From positions 1 through 64,000 of the forward strand of contig NZ_JBIGIA010000013.1 of assembly GCF_043555975.1 (NCBI RefSeq): DNA of 64,000 nt, given 5' to 3'. This document shows, in pieces, positions 42,548 through 51,268 of the stretch (its first letter is position 1; each line of letters opens with the position of its first letter). The translations under genes and the position numbers were made by a program. The notes under the pieces are model-generated. The model worked only from the letters and a program-made list of their open reading frames with translations. It had not been told where the DNA came from and ran no database searches. Origin of the DNA: Pelomonas nitida (GTDB taxonomy: Bacteria; Pseudomonadota; Gammaproteobacteria; Burkholderiales; Burkholderiaceae_C).

Positions 42548-42820
42548 GGCTGGGCGAGCATATTAAGCGCGGCCTGCCCCGGGGCCGACGAGTCGAAGGT
42601 CGATGCACGCGCTCATGGGAATGACCGTTTCGGGGCGCTTAATTCGCGGAGACGGAGGACCGCAATGGGTCGGAAGCTGGCATCGCATGCCCACGTCGAG
42701 AACCCCAGCGTCCAGGCACCGTAGCGTTGGGGTTCATTTCGCTGACGCCATGTGCCTACGCGCTGGCGATGGAGGGCGTTGCTGGCAGTTGCTATCCGCG
42801 TGAGTCCCAGCCGGGATTTC
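42548..42820. other. Non-coding stretch beside the compound repeat
   Basis: No frame here looks like protein, and codon use of the short open frames is unlike the surrounding genes. I see no promoter or RNA with confidence. It leads directly into the inverted-repeat element. Confidence 0.4.
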
Positions 42821-43360
42821 GTCCCGGCGGCCGACCTACTTTCTTGCGCGCGCAAGAAAGTAGGCAAAGAAAGCGCCCCTGTTCCGTAGCCCCTTCGCTG
42901 CGCGAAGGGGTCCCCTGCGATGCTCGAAGCCCAGGGCCGCGCCGAACTCACTTCGCTACGCTGCGTTCAAACAGGCGGCGCGAAGTCAGAGCTTGAGGCT
43001 CGCTGCGCTCGCGCCCTGGGCTCCTGTGCTTCTCGGCTCCTCCAAAGGGGAACCCCGGAACAGCCAACAGCCAAACCCGGAAGCCGGCTGCCGCGAGGTA
43101 TTCGTCTTGCCCCCTTTAGCACCGCCGAGCAGCGCAAGAGCTTGAGGGCGCGAGCGCAGCTCGCTTCGACTTCTGACTCCGCGCAACTGTTTGAGCAGAG
43201 CGTAGCGGCGCGAGTTTTGCGCGGGCCCTCAAGCTCTGAGCAGCGCAGGGAACCCGCAGCTTTGCTGCGGGCGGTGCGGTCGGGGGGAGCTCTTTGCCTA
43301 CTTTCTGGCGGTCTGAACAGCGGTCCAGAAAGTAGGTCGCCCGCCGGGGCGAACTCCCGG
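42821..43360. repeat. Compound inverted-repeat element of about 540 bases
   Basis: The two ends are inverted copies: 34 bases beginning CCGGGA.TTCG.CCCGGCGG and ending CGACCTACTTTCT match with three differences (42821-42854 and 43327-43360). At the left end the arm CCTACTTTCTTGCGC forms a perfect 30-base palindrome (42835-42864). At the right, CCTACTTTCTGG and CCAGAAAGTAGG (43297-43308, 43325-43336) face each other. The interior is filled with smaller GC repeats and shows no credible gene. It is probably a dispersed intergenic repeat of this bacterial group. Confidence 0.7.
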
Positions 43361-43449
43361 CGCGATGCAACGGGTCAAGCCAATCGTCGCCAAGACATCC
43401 CCGACCGTCATGCGCGCGCAGGGGGCGTCCGGTTGGGGCAGGCCGACGC

Positions 43450-44046
43450 TCAGCAACTTTCGTACTTCCAGTGGCGCGATTTGCCCTCGGCCAGCCATTC
43501 GACGGCCTGGGCGATGCGCTTGGCGCGGGTGTCCTCGCGCTTGGCTTCCAGCACCCATTCCAGGTAGTCGCGCTGCTTGCCGGGCGGGAACGCGTGGTAG
43601 TGCTGCTGCGCGGCGCTCACCTGCGCGAGCGCGGCGGCGAAGTCGTCCGGCATGTCTAGCTTGGCGCGAGGTTGCCGGCCCGGCTTCTGGGCGCGGGGTG
43701 CGCCGGCCAGCAGCAGCGCGCTGGCCGCCTGGATCTGCCGGCGAAGTTCCGCGCGGCTGGGCAGGTCGGCCAGCGTCTCGATGCGGCCGAAGTCGCCCAT
43801 CGCGCCGGCCTGGCTCTCGTTGCCACCTTCGCGCTGCCAGAAGCCGAAGGCGCAGTGGGCCTTGAAGGCCGACATGCCGCACAGCAGCTTGCCGTCGAGC
43901 AGGAAGTGCGGCCGGTTCCACTTGATGGTCTCCACCACGCCGGGGCAGGCGGCGTGCACGTCCTCGCGAAGGCGCGCCAGGATGGGCTGTGCGAACGCCG
44001 GTGCGTTGGCGAGGTAGGCATCGATGCGGGTATCGAGCGTGGGCAT
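43450..44046 (-). CDS. YdeI/DUF1801-type protein
   Basis: A 198-residue cytoplasmic protein. The N-terminal part is a DUF1801-like domain (FAQPILARLREDVHAACPGVVETIKWNRPHFLLDGKLLCGMSAFKAHCAFGFW in part). The C-terminal part is the bacteriocin-protection YdeI/OmpD-associated helical segment (LDMPDDFAAALAQVSAAQQHYHAFPPGKQRDYLEWVLEAK in part, then AKRIAQAVEWLAEGK). Function is not known beyond loose links to antimicrobial resistance. It ends close to the compound repeat and is monocistronic. Confidence 0.88.
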   Translation of the reverse strand: MPTLDTRIDAYLANAPAFAQPILARLREDVHAACPGVVETIKWNRPHFLLDGKLLCGMSAFKAHCAFGFWQREGGNESQAGAMGDFGRIETLADLPSRAELRRQIQAASALLLAGAPRAQKPGRQPRAKLDMPDDFAAALAQVSAAQQHYHAFPPGKQRDYLEWVLEAKREDTRAKRIAQAVEWLAEGKSRHWKYESC

Positions 44047-44312
44047 GAGCTGAGTCTAGACTTTCTGCCCGATTTCCGCCTGTGACCTGCCGCTTTGAAG
44101 ACGCTGCTGACGCTGCGGTTGAGCGCGCCGACGTTTGTCCAACAACTGCCCTCGGGCCGGTCTGGTGCATCGGCCTGCCTGACGCGACCGGCGGGTGTCG
44201 GACAAACCCGAGCGGCCGTCGTTCAGAATGACCGCGACTTGATCCAGCGCCGGTTGCATTGCACCGCCATCTTTGACGGGCTTCGTGAGCGACTGGTCAT
44301 TCGCACAACCCC

Positions 44313-44762
44313 ATGTCTAGCAACAGGCACCTCATGTGGCCATTCTTCTTGTTCGCTCTGGTTCTGATCAGCTTCCTGATGGTGCTGGCAGAGACAGGCA
44401 GTGCTCACGAGGCCTTTGTCGCCTCTGCCTGGATCTCTCCCCTCCTGCTGTTCGCCTGCTACTTTGCGTCGCGTCGTGGCAAGTCGCCGACAACCATCGA
44501 GCGTGTATTGGCCGGTCTGTGGATTCTGGTCCGTCGAGTGGTTTGCTTCGTTGGGGCCGCCTTCTTCTTGATGGCCGGCGTGTTCGGTGGCATCGCCGCC
44601 TTTGAGCAGCGCAATGCATTCGTGCTGGTCGGCGTCATCTTTTGCCTCGCATTCGGCGTAGCCAGTATTTGGTGGGGCCTCTATGGTGATGGCACGGGCC
44701 GGAGATTCGGTGATGCCAGATCAAAGCATGAGGAGAGGAAACGCCGGTATGGATGGAAGTAG
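44313..44762 (+). CDS. Unknown four-helix membrane protein
   Basis: A 149-residue protein with about four hydrophobic segments (WPFFLFALVLISFLMVLAE, AWISPLLLFACYFA, VVCFVGAAFFLMAGVFGGIAAF, AFVLVGVIFCLAFGVASIWW) and a basic C-terminal tail. No family recognised. Its Phe-rich, less GC-rich coding differs from neighbours and suggests transfer. The 266 bases before it (44047-44312) show no other gene. It ends 17 bases from the convergent icmF stop. Confidence 0.65.
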   Translation: MSSNRHLMWPFFLFALVLISFLMVLAETGSAHEAFVASAWISPLLLFACYFASRRGKSPTTIERVLAGLWILVRRVVCFVGAAFFLMAGVFGGIAAFEQRNAFVLVGVIFCLAFGVASIWWGLYGDGTGRRFGDARSKHEERKRRYGWK

Positions 44763-44778
44763 CGGCCGCTGACGCCGC

Positions 44779-47700
44779 TCACATGTTGCGCCGGTACTGC
44801 CCACCCACCTCGAACAGCGCGTTCGTGATCTGGCCGAGCGAGCACACGCGCACGGCGTCCATCAGCACGTTGAACACGTTGCGGTTCTCGATGACGGCCT
44901 GCTGAAGGCGGGCCAGCATGGCGGGCGCCTGGTCCGCGTTGCGCGCATGGAAGTCGGCCAGACGCGAGAGCTGCGACTGCTTCTCTTCATCCGTCGAGCG
45001 CGCCAGCTCGATGTGCTCGGGCACGGGGTCGCCCTTGGGGTTGCGGAAGGTGTTGACGCCGATGATGGGGTGCTCGCCCGTGTGCTTGAGCGTCTCGTAG
45101 TGCAGCGATTCCTCCTGGATGCGGCCGCGCTGGTAGCCGGTCTCCATGGCGCCCAGCACGCCGCCGCGTTCGCTGATGCGCTCGAACTCGGCCAGCACCG
45201 CCTCTTCGACCAGCTCGGTCAGCTCGTCGATGATGAAAGCACCCTGGTTGGGGTTCTCGTTCCTCGCCAGCCCCCACTCGCGGTTGATGATGAGCTGGAT
45301 GGCCATGGCGCGGCGCACGCTGTCTTCCGTCGGCGTGGTGATGGCCTCGTCGAACGCGTTGGTGTGCAGCGAGTTGCAGTTGTCGTAGATGGCGATCAGC
45401 GCCTGCAGCGTGGTGCGGATGTCGTTGAAGGCGATTTCCTGTGCATGCAGGCTGCGGCCCGAGGTCTGCACGTGGTATTTGAGCTTTTGCGAGCGGTCGT
45501 TGGCGCCGTAGCGGTCGCGCATGGCCACCGCCCAGATGCGGCGCGCCACGCGGCCCAGCACGGTGTACTCTGGGTCCATGCCGTTGCTGAAGAAGAAGCT
45601 CAGGTTGGGCGCGAAGTCGTCGATGTGCATGCCGCGCGCCAGATACGCTTCCACGAACGTGAAGCCGTTGGACAGCGTGAGCGCCAGTTGGCTGATCGGG
45701 TTGGCGCCGGCCTCGGCGATGTGATAGCCCGAGATGCTCACCGAGTAGAAGTTGCGCACGCTGTGCTGCACGAAGAACTCGGCGATGTCGCCCATGACCT
45801 TGAGGCTGAACTCGGTCGAGAAGATGCAGGTGTTCTGGCCCTGGTCTTCCTTCAGGATGTCGGCCTGCACGGTGCCGCGCACGTTGGCCAGCACCCAGGC
45901 CCTGACCTTGGCGGCCTCATCAGCCGTCGGGTCGCGGCCGTTGTCGGTGCGGAACTTGGCGAGTTTCTGGTCGATGGCCGTGTTCATGAACATGGCCAGG
46001 ATGGTGGGCGCCGGGCCGTTGATGGTCATGGACACCGACGTGGTGGGCGAGCACAGGTCGAAGCCGTCGTACAGCACCTTCATGTCGTCCAGCGTCGCGA
46101 TGCTGACGCCGCTATTGCCCACCTTGCCGTAGATGTCGGGCCGCGGCGCGGGGTCGGCGCCGTACAGCGTGACCGAGTCGAAAGCGGTGGACAGGCGCTT
46201 GGCGGGCATGCCTTCGCTGACGAGCTTGAAGCGGCGGTTGGTGCGGAAGGCGTCGCCTTCGCCCGCGAACATGCGCGTCGGGTCCTCGCCCTCGCGCTTG
46301 AACGGAAACACGCCCGCCACGTAGGGGAAGCTGCCGGGCACGTTCTCCAGCATCAGCCACTTCAACAGCTCGCCGTGGCATTCGTAGCCGGGCAGGGCGA
46401 CCTTGCGGACCCGGGTGCCGGACAGGCTGTGCGTGACGAGGGCCGTGCGGATTTCGTGGTCGCGGATCTTCACGACGTACTCGTCGCCGGCGTAGGCCTT
46501 GACCATGTCGGGCCAGCCTGCGAGCAGCTGGCGGGCGTCGGCGTCGAGCCGCGCGCGGCGCTCGTCGGCCAGCGCGCCGAGTGCCTCGCGGGCCCGCTGC
46601 CGCTCGGGGGCGGCGGCCTCCAGCATGGCGCGGCTGGCTTCCAGTTGCTGGATCTCCCGCGCCAGTGCGGCCTGCTGGCGCGCGCGGGCCTTGTAGCGGC
46701 GCACGGTCTCGCCGATGTCGGCGAGGTAGCGCATGCGCGCGGCGGGCACGATGGGCGTCTGGTGCGTGCTGTGGCGCGTGTGAACCTGCGGCAGCCGGCC
46801 CTCCCCGAGGCGCAGGCCGAGCTCGCTCAGCCGAGGCTTGAGCGCCTGGTAGAGCGCGGTGACGCCGTCATCGTTGAAGCGGCTGGCCATGGTGCCGAAC
46901 ACGGGCATGGTGTCGGGCGACTGGCCGAAGGCCTCGCGGTTGCGCTGCACCTGCTTGGCCACGTCACGCAGCGCGTCCAGCGCGCCCTTGCGGTCGAACT
47001 TGTTGATGGCGACGAACTCGGCGAAGTCCAGCATGTCGATCTTCTCGAGCTGGCTCGCGGCGCCGAACTCCGGCGTCATGACGTACATGGGCACGTCCAC
47101 CAGCGGCGCGATGGCCGCGTCGCCCTGGCCGATGCCGGAGGTCTCGACGATGACGAGGTCGAAACCGGCCACCTTGGCGGCGGCGATGACGTCGGGCAGC
47201 GCCGGCGAAATCTCGGAGCCGAAGTCGCGCGTGGCAAGGCTGCGCATGAAGACGCGCGGGCCCTGCGACCACGGGCCGATGGCGTTCATGCGGATGCGGT
47301 CGCCCAGCAGCGCGCCGCCACTCTTGCGGCGCGAGGGGTCGATGGAGATCAGCGCGATGCGCAGGCTGTCGCCCTGGTCCAGCCGCAGCCGGCGGATCAG
47401 CTCGTCCGTCAGGCTGGATTTGCCGGCGCCACCGGTGCCGGTGATGCCGAGCACGGGCGTCTTCATCGTCAGGGCTCGCTTGCGCAGCGCGTCAACGAGG
47501 GCCGCGTCGGCGCGTGGTGCCCACGCAGGGCTATCGCCCTTCTTGCCGCTCTGGCCTTCGGCCGGAACCTGGCGGTTCTCCAGTGCCGTGAGCAACTGCG
47601 CGAGCGAGCGCCATGCCGCGTCTGAATGGCCGGTGATGGCGTCCAGGGACTTCGGTGCGTAGACGCTGAAGTCCTGGTCGGTCTTCATGACCATCTCGCC

Positions 47701-48204
47701 GATCATCCCTGCCAGGCCCATGCGCTGGCCGTCCTCGGGGCTGAAGATGCGCACGCCATGCCCGGCCAGTTCGCGGATCTCGGCCGGCACGATGACGCCG
47801 CCGCCGCCGCCGAACACCTGGATGCGCTCGCCGCCACGCGCCGATAGCAGCTGCACCATGTACTTGAAGTACTCGACATGCCCGCCCTGGTAGGAGCTGA
47901 TGGCGATGCCCTGGACGTCTTCCTGCAGCGCTGCGGTGACGACCTCGTCCACCGAGCGGTTGTGCCCGAGGTGGATGACCTCGGCCCCCATGCCCTGCAA
48001 GATGCGCCGCATGATGTTGATGGCGGCGTCATGCCCGTCGAACAGGCTGGCGGCGGTGACGAAGCGGACCTTGTGGGTCGGGCGGTAGTCGGCCAGCGAT
48101 GCGGCGGCGCCGGGCGGCTCCGCCGCGCTGGCGGCTTCTCGGGCGGCAGGCCCGTCGCCAGCGCGCCTTGTGGGCGCGATGACGTCGGCGGCGAGATCGG
48201 TCAT
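44779..48204 (-). CDS. icmF: Fused isobutyryl-CoA mutase with G-protein chaperone
   Basis: Adenosylcobalamin enzyme interconverting isobutyryl-CoA and n-butyryl-CoA (often also isovaleryl/pivalyl-CoA), with its own MeaI-type repair GTPase built in. The 1141-residue protein has, in order: a B12-binding domain (SLFDGHDAAINIMRRIL with the axial His, SSYQGGH, FGGGGGVI), a G-domain (GITGTGGAGKSSLTDEL Walker A, SIDPSRRKSGGALLGDRIRM, VETSGIGQGD, AINKFDRKG) and a mutase barrel (RPDIYGKVGNSGVSIATLDDMK in part). The end is FNVLMDAVRVCSLGQITNALFEVGGQYRRNM in part. AAGGAG sets the start at 48204. A palindrome at 48245 lies upstream. It probably feeds branched-chain acyl-CoA into central metabolism. Confidence 0.97.
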   Translation of the reverse strand: MTDLAADVIAPTRRAGDGPAAREAASAAEPPGAAASLADYRPTHKVRFVTAASLFDGHDAAINIMRRILQGMGAEVIHLGHNRSVDEVVTAALQEDVQGIAISSYQGGHVEYFKYMVQLLSARGGERIQVFGGGGGVIVPAEIRELAGHGVRIFSPEDGQRMGLAGMIGEMVMKTDQDFSVYAPKSLDAITGHSDAAWRSLAQLLTALENRQVPAEGQSGKKGDSPAWAPRADAALVDALRKRALTMKTPVLGITGTGGAGKSSLTDELIRRLRLDQGDSLRIALISIDPSRRKSGGALLGDRIRMNAIGPWSQGPRVFMRSLATRDFGSEISPALPDVIAAAKVAGFDLVIVETSGIGQGDAAIAPLVDVPMYVMTPEFGAASQLEKIDMLDFAEFVAINKFDRKGALDALRDVAKQVQRNREAFGQSPDTMPVFGTMASRFNDDGVTALYQALKPRLSELGLRLGEGRLPQVHTRHSTHQTPIVPAARMRYLADIGETVRRYKARARQQAALAREIQQLEASRAMLEAAAPERQRAREALGALADERRARLDADARQLLAGWPDMVKAYAGDEYVVKIRDHEIRTALVTHSLSGTRVRKVALPGYECHGELLKWLMLENVPGSFPYVAGVFPFKREGEDPTRMFAGEGDAFRTNRRFKLVSEGMPAKRLSTAFDSVTLYGADPAPRPDIYGKVGNSGVSIATLDDMKVLYDGFDLCSPTTSVSMTINGPAPTILAMFMNTAIDQKLAKFRTDNGRDPTADEAAKVRAWVLANVRGTVQADILKEDQGQNTCIFSTEFSLKVMGDIAEFFVQHSVRNFYSVSISGYHIAEAGANPISQLALTLSNGFTFVEAYLARGMHIDDFAPNLSFFFSNGMDPEYTVLGRVARRIWAVAMRDRYGANDRSQKLKYHVQTSGRSLHAQEIAFNDIRTTLQALIAIYDNCNSLHTNAFDEAITTPTEDSVRRAMAIQLIINREWGLARNENPNQGAFIIDELTELVEEAVLAEFERISERGGVLGAMETGYQRGRIQEESLHYETLKHTGEHPIIGVNTFRNPKGDPVPEHIELARSTDEEKQSQLSRLADFHARNADQAPAMLARLQQAVIENRNVFNVLMDAVRVCSLGQITNALFEVGGQYRRNM

Positions 48205-48244
48205 GGCTTGTCTCCTTGATCGTTGTCGGATTCTAGGCATCTGG

Positions 48245-48260
48245 TTGACGTTAACGTCAA
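48245..48260. promoter_or_regulatory. Palindromic operator TTGACGTTAACGTCAA
   Basis: A perfect 16-base palindrome in the divergent gap, 41 bases ahead of icmF and 64 ahead of the OPT gene. It differs by one base from TTGACGTTCACGTCAA at 52176, ahead of isovaleryl-CoA dehydrogenase. The form resembles sites described for regulators of branched-chain amino acid and fatty acid degradation (LiuR/LiuQ/PsrA type). Which regulator binds is inference. Confidence 0.75.
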
Positions 48261-48323
48261 TTGAGGCGGCCGCGCGTCTGCCGCGATGATGCGCGCCTCG
48301 CCACCTCTGGCCGCTTGCGACGC

Positions 48324-50303
48324 ATGAACACCTCTTCCCCTGCCACGCCCACGCTGGGCACCGAACTCACCTGGCGCGGCATCGTGCTGGGCATCCTCAT
48401 CACGCTGGTCTTCACGGCGGCCAATGTCTACTTCGGCTTGAAGGCCGGCCTGACGTTTGCGACATCCATCCCGGCCGCTGTCATCGCGATGGCGCTGCTG
48501 CGCAAGGCCAAGGGAAATTCGATTGGCGAGACCAACATCGTGCAGACCATCGCGTCGTCCGCCGGCACGCTGTCGTCCATCATCTTCGTGTTGCCCGGCC
48601 TGGTCATGATCGGCTGGTGGACGGGCTTCCCGTACTGGCTGTCGGCCTCGCTGTGCGCCCTGGGCGGTGTGCTGGGCGTCATGTATTCCATCCCGCTGCG
48701 CCGCGCGCTGGTGACGAATTCGCCGCTGCCCTACCCGGAAGGCGTGGCCTGCGCCGAGGTGTTGAAGGTGGGGCACGCCAGTGACAGCGGCGAGGGCAGC
48801 CGCCAGGGGCTGATTGCGATCGTCATGGGCGCGGTCGTGTCGGCGGCCTTCAGCGTCGTTGTCGCGACACAGTTGTTCGCGGCCAACCTGGCGCAGTACT
48901 TCCGGCTGCCGGGCAGCGACAGGAACGGCGCCGGGCCAGCCACGGGGTATGACCTCAACTTCAGCTTCGCGCTGCTGGCCGTGGGCCACCTCGTGGGCTT
49001 GTGGGTGGGCATCGCCATCCTCGTCGGTGCCTGCATCGGCTGGCTGGGCGGCGTGCCGATGCTGACGCAAGGTGTGGACGGGGCGGCGGAGGCCGTGGCC
49101 TTGTTCGCGTGGAGCAAGAAGGTGCGCTTCATCGGCGCGGGCTGCATCGCCGTCGCGGCGATCTGGACACTGCTCAAGCTCGCCAAGCCCGTCGTCACGG
49201 GCCTGCGCTCGGCGGCGCAATCCGCCCGCGTGCGCAAGGCCGGCCAGGCCGACACGCTGCCTCGCACCGAGCGAGACATTCCCATCGGCACGGTGGGCCT
49301 CGTCACGCTGGCCTGCATGCTGCCCATCGGCTTCATGCTGGCTCAGTTCGCCGGTTCGGCGGGCCTGGGCGAGCAGCTCGGGCTGCTGGTGGTCGGCGGT
49401 GTCGCCTATGTCGCGCTGATGAGCTTCTTCGTCGCCGCCGTGTGCGGCTACATGGCCGGGCTGATCGGCTCGTCCAACAGCCCGCTGTCGGGCGTGGGCA
49501 TCCTCGTCGTCATCGGCGTGGCGCTGCTGCTGGCGCTGGTGGTGAAGCCGCTGCTGCCGGGCGTCAGTGGCCAGGCACTGGTGGCTTACGCGCTGTTCGT
49601 CACGGCCGTGGTGCTCGCCGTGGCGACGATCTCCAACGACAACCTGCAGGACCTGAAGACTGGCCAGCTCGTCGACGCCACGCCGTGGCGCCAGCAGGTG
49701 GCGCTCATCATCGGCGTCGTCGCCGGTGCGGCGGTCATTCCGCCGGTGCTGGACCTGCTGAACCAGGCCTACGGCTTTGCCGGCGCGCCCGGCGCCGACG
49801 CTAAGAAGGCGCTCGCCGCCCCGCAGGCCGCGCTGATCTCGGCATTGGCCAAAGGCGTGATCCAGGGCGACCTGGCCTGGGATCTGATCGGCATCGGTGC
49901 CGGCATCGGCGCGGCCTGCGTCGTCATCGACGAGCTGCTGAAGCGTTCGACGGCGGGCAAGGCGCACCTCGCGCCGCTGGCCGTGGGCCTGGGCATCTAC
50001 CTGCCGCTGAACAGCACGCTGACCATCGTCGTCGGCGCCGTGGCGGGCTGGCTGTTCGAGCGCGCCGCCGAGCGCCGCCGCAACGCCGAGTCCACCAAGC
50101 AGCTGGGCGTGCTGATGGCCTCCGGCCTCATCGTCGGCGAGAGCCTGCTGGGCGTCATCCTCGCCGCCGTCGTCGTGTTCTCCGGCAACGGCGCGCCGCT
50201 GGCGCTGGTGGGCGAGAGCTTCGCGACGACGGGCCAGGTGCTGGGCTTCGCGGCCTTCGCCGGGCTTGGCGTCGGGCTCTATCGCTGGCTGTTGAAGCGC
50301 TGA
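48324..50303 (+). CDS. OPT family oligopeptide transporter
   Basis: A 659-residue inner-membrane protein with about 16 hydrophobic helices, of the OPT superfamily (bacterial oligopeptide or metal-chelate type). Recognisable blocks are WRGIVLGILITLVFTAANVYFGLKAGLTFATSIPAAVI in part, NIVQTIASSAGTLSS, PYPEGVACAEVLKVG and AGLIGSSNSPLSGVGI. The substrate (peptides or modified peptides) cannot be told. Start ATG 48324 lies at the beginning of homology. It is divergent from icmF and shares the palindromic operator region, hinting at co-regulation with acyl-CoA catabolism. Confidence 0.93.
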   Translation: MNTSSPATPTLGTELTWRGIVLGILITLVFTAANVYFGLKAGLTFATSIPAAVIAMALLRKAKGNSIGETNIVQTIASSAGTLSSIIFVLPGLVMIGWWTGFPYWLSASLCALGGVLGVMYSIPLRRALVTNSPLPYPEGVACAEVLKVGHASDSGEGSRQGLIAIVMGAVVSAAFSVVVATQLFAANLAQYFRLPGSDRNGAGPATGYDLNFSFALLAVGHLVGLWVGIAILVGACIGWLGGVPMLTQGVDGAAEAVALFAWSKKVRFIGAGCIAVAAIWTLLKLAKPVVTGLRSAAQSARVRKAGQADTLPRTERDIPIGTVGLVTLACMLPIGFMLAQFAGSAGLGEQLGLLVVGGVAYVALMSFFVAAVCGYMAGLIGSSNSPLSGVGILVVIGVALLLALVVKPLLPGVSGQALVAYALFVTAVVLAVATISNDNLQDLKTGQLVDATPWRQQVALIIGVVAGAAVIPPVLDLLNQAYGFAGAPGADAKKALAAPQAALISALAKGVIQGDLAWDLIGIGAGIGAACVVIDELLKRSTAGKAHLAPLAVGLGIYLPLNSTLTIVVGAVAGWLFERAAERRRNAESTKQLGVLMASGLIVGESLLGVILAAVVVFSGNGAPLALVGESFATTGQVLGFAAFAGLGVGLYRWLLKR

Positions 50304-50345
50304 GCCCCAGCAGCGCCGCGGTCATGTGTGCTCGTGCGGCGCACG

Positions 50346-50426
50346 TCGGGCCGAGCGCCGGGCCGCTCCCAAGCCGGCCCACTTGGTGATGTGCTCGCGG
50401 CTCGACGCCGCGAGCATCACCGTCCC
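50346..50426 (+). repeat. Dispersed repeat, copy 1 (about 80 bases)
   Basis: TCGGGCCGAGCGCCGGGCCG begins a stretch that recurs inverted at 56989-57068. It includes CCCAAGCCG, CTTGG, GATGTGC, CGGCTC, GCCGC, AGCATC and CCGTCC in the same order, with scattered changes. The second half forms a hairpin (GCTCGCGGC-tcgac-GCCGCGAGC). It lies between convergent OPT and Bax-inhibitor genes and could act in termination. Confidence 0.65.
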
Positions 50427-50484
50427 CACGGGGGACCGGCTGGGTTCGCCCGCGTTCAGCGGGGCGAGACCGGACGAGGGGCAC

Positions 50485-51162
50485 TCAGTCATCCGAGCTG
50501 GCGAAGCCGAACAGCTGCAGCAGGCTCGTGAACAGGTTAAAGATGGACACGAACAGGCTGACCGTGGCGAGCACGTAGTTGGTCTCGCCGCCGTCGACGA
50601 TCTGCTTGGTCTCGAACAGGATCAGGCCGGCCGACAGCAGCGCCACGACAGCAGAGACGGTCAGCGCCAGCGCCGGGATCTGGAAGAAGATCGCCGCCAG
50701 GCCGGCCAGCATCGCGATGATCATGCCGGCGAACAGGAAGCCGCCCATCCACGACAGGTCGCGCTTGGTCGTCGTCGCGTAGGCCGACAGCGCCAGGAAC
50801 ACGGCGCCGGTCGCGCCGAGCGCCAGCATGACGGTCTGCCCGCCGGCGGGCAGCGCCAGCGTGCGGGTCAGCAGCGGGCCCAGCGTCCAGCCCATGAAGC
50901 CGGTCAGCGCGAAGACCAGGCCCACGGCCGCGCCGCGGTTCTTCAGCTTGTGGATGCCGAACAGCAGGCCGAAGTAGACGACCAGCGTGAGGATCAGCCC
51001 GGGGCCGGGCAGGTTGAAGGCGACGGCAGCACCGGCGACGGCGGCGCTGAACAGCAGCGTCAGCGACAGCAACGCATAGGTGTTGCGCAGCACGCGCTGC
51101 GCGGCGCTGCGGTCGAGCGAGGCGCCATAAGGCATGGCGATGACGGTGGGGCGGGTTTGCAT
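50485..51162 (-). CDS. Bax inhibitor-1 / YccA family membrane protein
   Basis: A 225-residue protein with seven hydrophobic helices of the BI-1/TMBIM family (LRNTYALLSLTLLFSAAVAG, FALTGFMGWTLGPLL, FIFNLFTSLLQLFG-like ending SIFNLFTSLLQLFG). The C-terminal Asp pair (SSDD) fits the pH-gated calcium-leak residues of bacterial homologues such as YetJ; YccA in E. coli inhibits FtsH. AAGGAGG lies 7 bases ahead of ATG 51162, a near-perfect ribosome site. It is divergent from the NhaR-like gene across 106 bases. Confidence 0.94.
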   Translation of the reverse strand: MQTRPTVIAMPYGASLDRSAAQRVLRNTYALLSLTLLFSAAVAGAAVAFNLPGPGLILTLVVYFGLLFGIHKLKNRGAAVGLVFALTGFMGWTLGPLLTRTLALPAGGQTVMLALGATGAVFLALSAYATTTKRDLSWMGGFLFAGMIIAMLAGLAAIFFQIPALALTVSAVVALLSAGLILFETKQIVDGGETNYVLATVSLFVSIFNLFTSLLQLFGFASSDD

Positions 51163-51268
51163 GGCAGACCTCCTTGGGAATGGAACGCCTGCAGGGTAGA
51201 TAGCTGAAGATTCAAATAAAAGCAGAAAATCGAGAACAATTTCTTCTGCATAACTTGAGGAGTTGCCC

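Noticed and set aside
42821..43567. Several frames inside the compound repeat, up to about 215 codons
   Set aside because: Sequence is built from palindromic repeats with Ser/Arg-rich filler translations and no ribosome site, so these are not genes.
48205..48323. Possible cobalamin riboswitch ahead of B12-dependent icmF
   Set aside because: The gap is only 119 bases, contains a protein-type palindrome and shows no B12-box-like conserved sequence.
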